From NCBI RefSeq assembly GCF_000686845.1, contig NZ_JMLS01000025.1, positions 55,230 to 119,229 on the forward strand: a stretch of 64,000 nucleotides of DNA, written 5' to 3'. Position numbers and translations under genes: made by a program. This document shows positions 63,507 to 64,000 of this stretch, one piece after another. The number at the start of each line of letters is the position of its first letter. The first letter of the stretch is position 1. The notes beneath the pieces were generated by a model. The model searched no databases, had not been told where the DNA came from, and worked only from the letters and a program-made list of their open reading frames with translations. The DNA comes from Paenibacillus sp. UNC451MF (GTDB lineage Bacteria; Bacillota; Bacilli; Paenibacillales; NBRC-103111).

Positions 63507-64000
63507 TGCCCAACTATACCGTATTCCAGAGCGATCCGGATAATCTGCGAACACTTATCTTCGGTAGAGACAATACGGCCACAGACCGTGTCATCTCTAC
63601 TGATACAAGCGGCAATCTGACTCCGGTCATACTCGACGGTACCATCTCCAGCGTACTCGGTACTACCATCACTGCCGGTACCCTGACTTCAGCCGGAACT
63701 ATCACCAATATTTTGAACGGTACCATTACCAGCGTGCTCGGCACTACCATCACTGCCGGTACCCTGACTTCCGCAGGAACCATCACTAACATTTTGAACG
63801 GTACCATAACTAGCGTGCTCGGCACTACTATTACTGCCGGTACCTTGAGCTCCGCAGGGACCATCACCAACATTCTGGATGGTACGATCACCAACGTACT
63901 GGGAGCTACCATCACTGCCGGTACCTTGAGCTCAGCCGGTACCATCACTAACATTCTGAACGGTACCATTACCAGCGTGCTCGGCACTACCATCACTGCC
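63507..64000 (+). CDS. tandem-repeat protein, 3' end outside window
   Basis: ATG 63507 after AAAGAGGTGATC opens MPNYTVFQSDPDNLRTLIFG, then a Thr/Gly-rich repeat region with unit GTITSVLGTTITAGTLTSAG plus TITNILN (27 residues), at least four full copies and part of a fifth before the right edge. The regular GT-hxh pattern suggests a beta-solenoid or fibre. It follows the DUF6385-like gene by 24 nt and is probably co-transcribed. Related proteins often end in a DUF6385 domain, which would lie outside the window. Confidence 0.8.
63638..64000 (+). repeat. 81-bp tandem repeats inside the 63507 gene
   Basis: Units begin at 63638, 63719, 63800, 63881 and 63962, each starting GGTACCAT or GGTACGAT and coding for 27 residues. 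Sequence differs mostly at third positions. The array continues past the right edge. Confidence 0.9.

Noticed and set aside
63514..63996. A 160-codon minus-strand frame rich in VPAVMVVPSTLVMVP-type repeats
   Set aside because: It mirrors the 81-bp repeats of the sense gene; the frame is open only because the repeat has no stop on that side.

Overview
The window looks like chromosomal DNA of an endospore-forming Bacillota, most likely Paenibacillus or a close relative. The signs are a spore germination operon, many AraC-type YesN/YesM two-component pairs beside sugar ABC transporters that lack their own ATPase, strong AGGAGG ribosome binding sites with frequent TTG/GTG starts, T-tailed hairpin terminators, and Cys-rich and repeat-rich proteins that resemble spore-surface proteins. 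No rRNA, tRNA, CRISPR array, phage or insertion-sequence transposase was seen. The genus call is inference from gene content; no marker gene was compared.

Layout. 1-10 kb: a DUF72 protein (cut by the left edge), cardiolipin synthase, a LysM-3D wall protein, glutaminyl-tRNA synthetase, a PepSY-type membrane protein, a secreted 5'-nucleotidase with a LysM tail, a MarR regulator, a 244-bp fold-back repeat, an AhpD-like protein and a WrbA-like flavoprotein. 10-13 kb: an EmrA/EmrB-type efflux pair and an XRE-cupin regulator. 13-19.5 kb: a sugar uptake operon (binding protein, two permeases) followed by its YesM/YesN sensor pair. 19.7-24 kb: DoxX, an extradiol dioxygenase, small genes and an OmpR-type two-component system. 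24-27.4 kb: a second sugar ABC operon. 27.7-30.3 kb: truncated hemoglobin, glutamate racemase, a RodA-type cell-shape protein preceded by a short leader ORF. 30.3-34 kb: a second copy of the fold-back repeat and another YesM/YesN pair. 34-40.1 kb: a five-gene germinant receptor operon A-B-C-B-C. 40-42.4 kb: OhrR with a glutathione peroxidase, a remnant of an S-layer-homology gene and an aldo/keto reductase. 42.6-45.5 kb: a sulfatase and a LysR regulator. 45.6-52.8 kb: a peptide ABC operon ending in an M20 amidohydrolase, with a 103-bp inverted-repeat element inside the operon. 53-60.4 kb: a flavin monooxygenase, GNAT, Rrf2, and a MarR-plus-heterodimeric ABC exporter operon. 60.4-61.3 kb: a c-di-AMP (ydaO/yuaA type) riboswitch with terminator in front of an uncharacterised gene. 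61.4-64 kb: a cluster of likely surface or spore proteins, one with a frameshift and one made of 81-bp tandem repeats running off the right edge.

How the parts fit. The two sugar operons and the peptide operon are nutrient uptake systems in which the binding protein is first; in both sugar operons a hairpin follows that gene and may raise its dosage over the permeases. Several stress modules have palindromic operators placed on the promoter: OhrR-GPx, the AhpD-like gene, the MarR-ABC operon and the aldo/keto reductase. The most unusual signals are (i) two ~245-bp fold-back repeats whose stems differ in sequence but stay paired while unpaired motifs are conserved, (ii) a c-di-AMP riboswitch in front of a protein of unknown function, and (iii) the right-edge cluster whose three proteins share an N-terminal MPN-x-x-VF signature.
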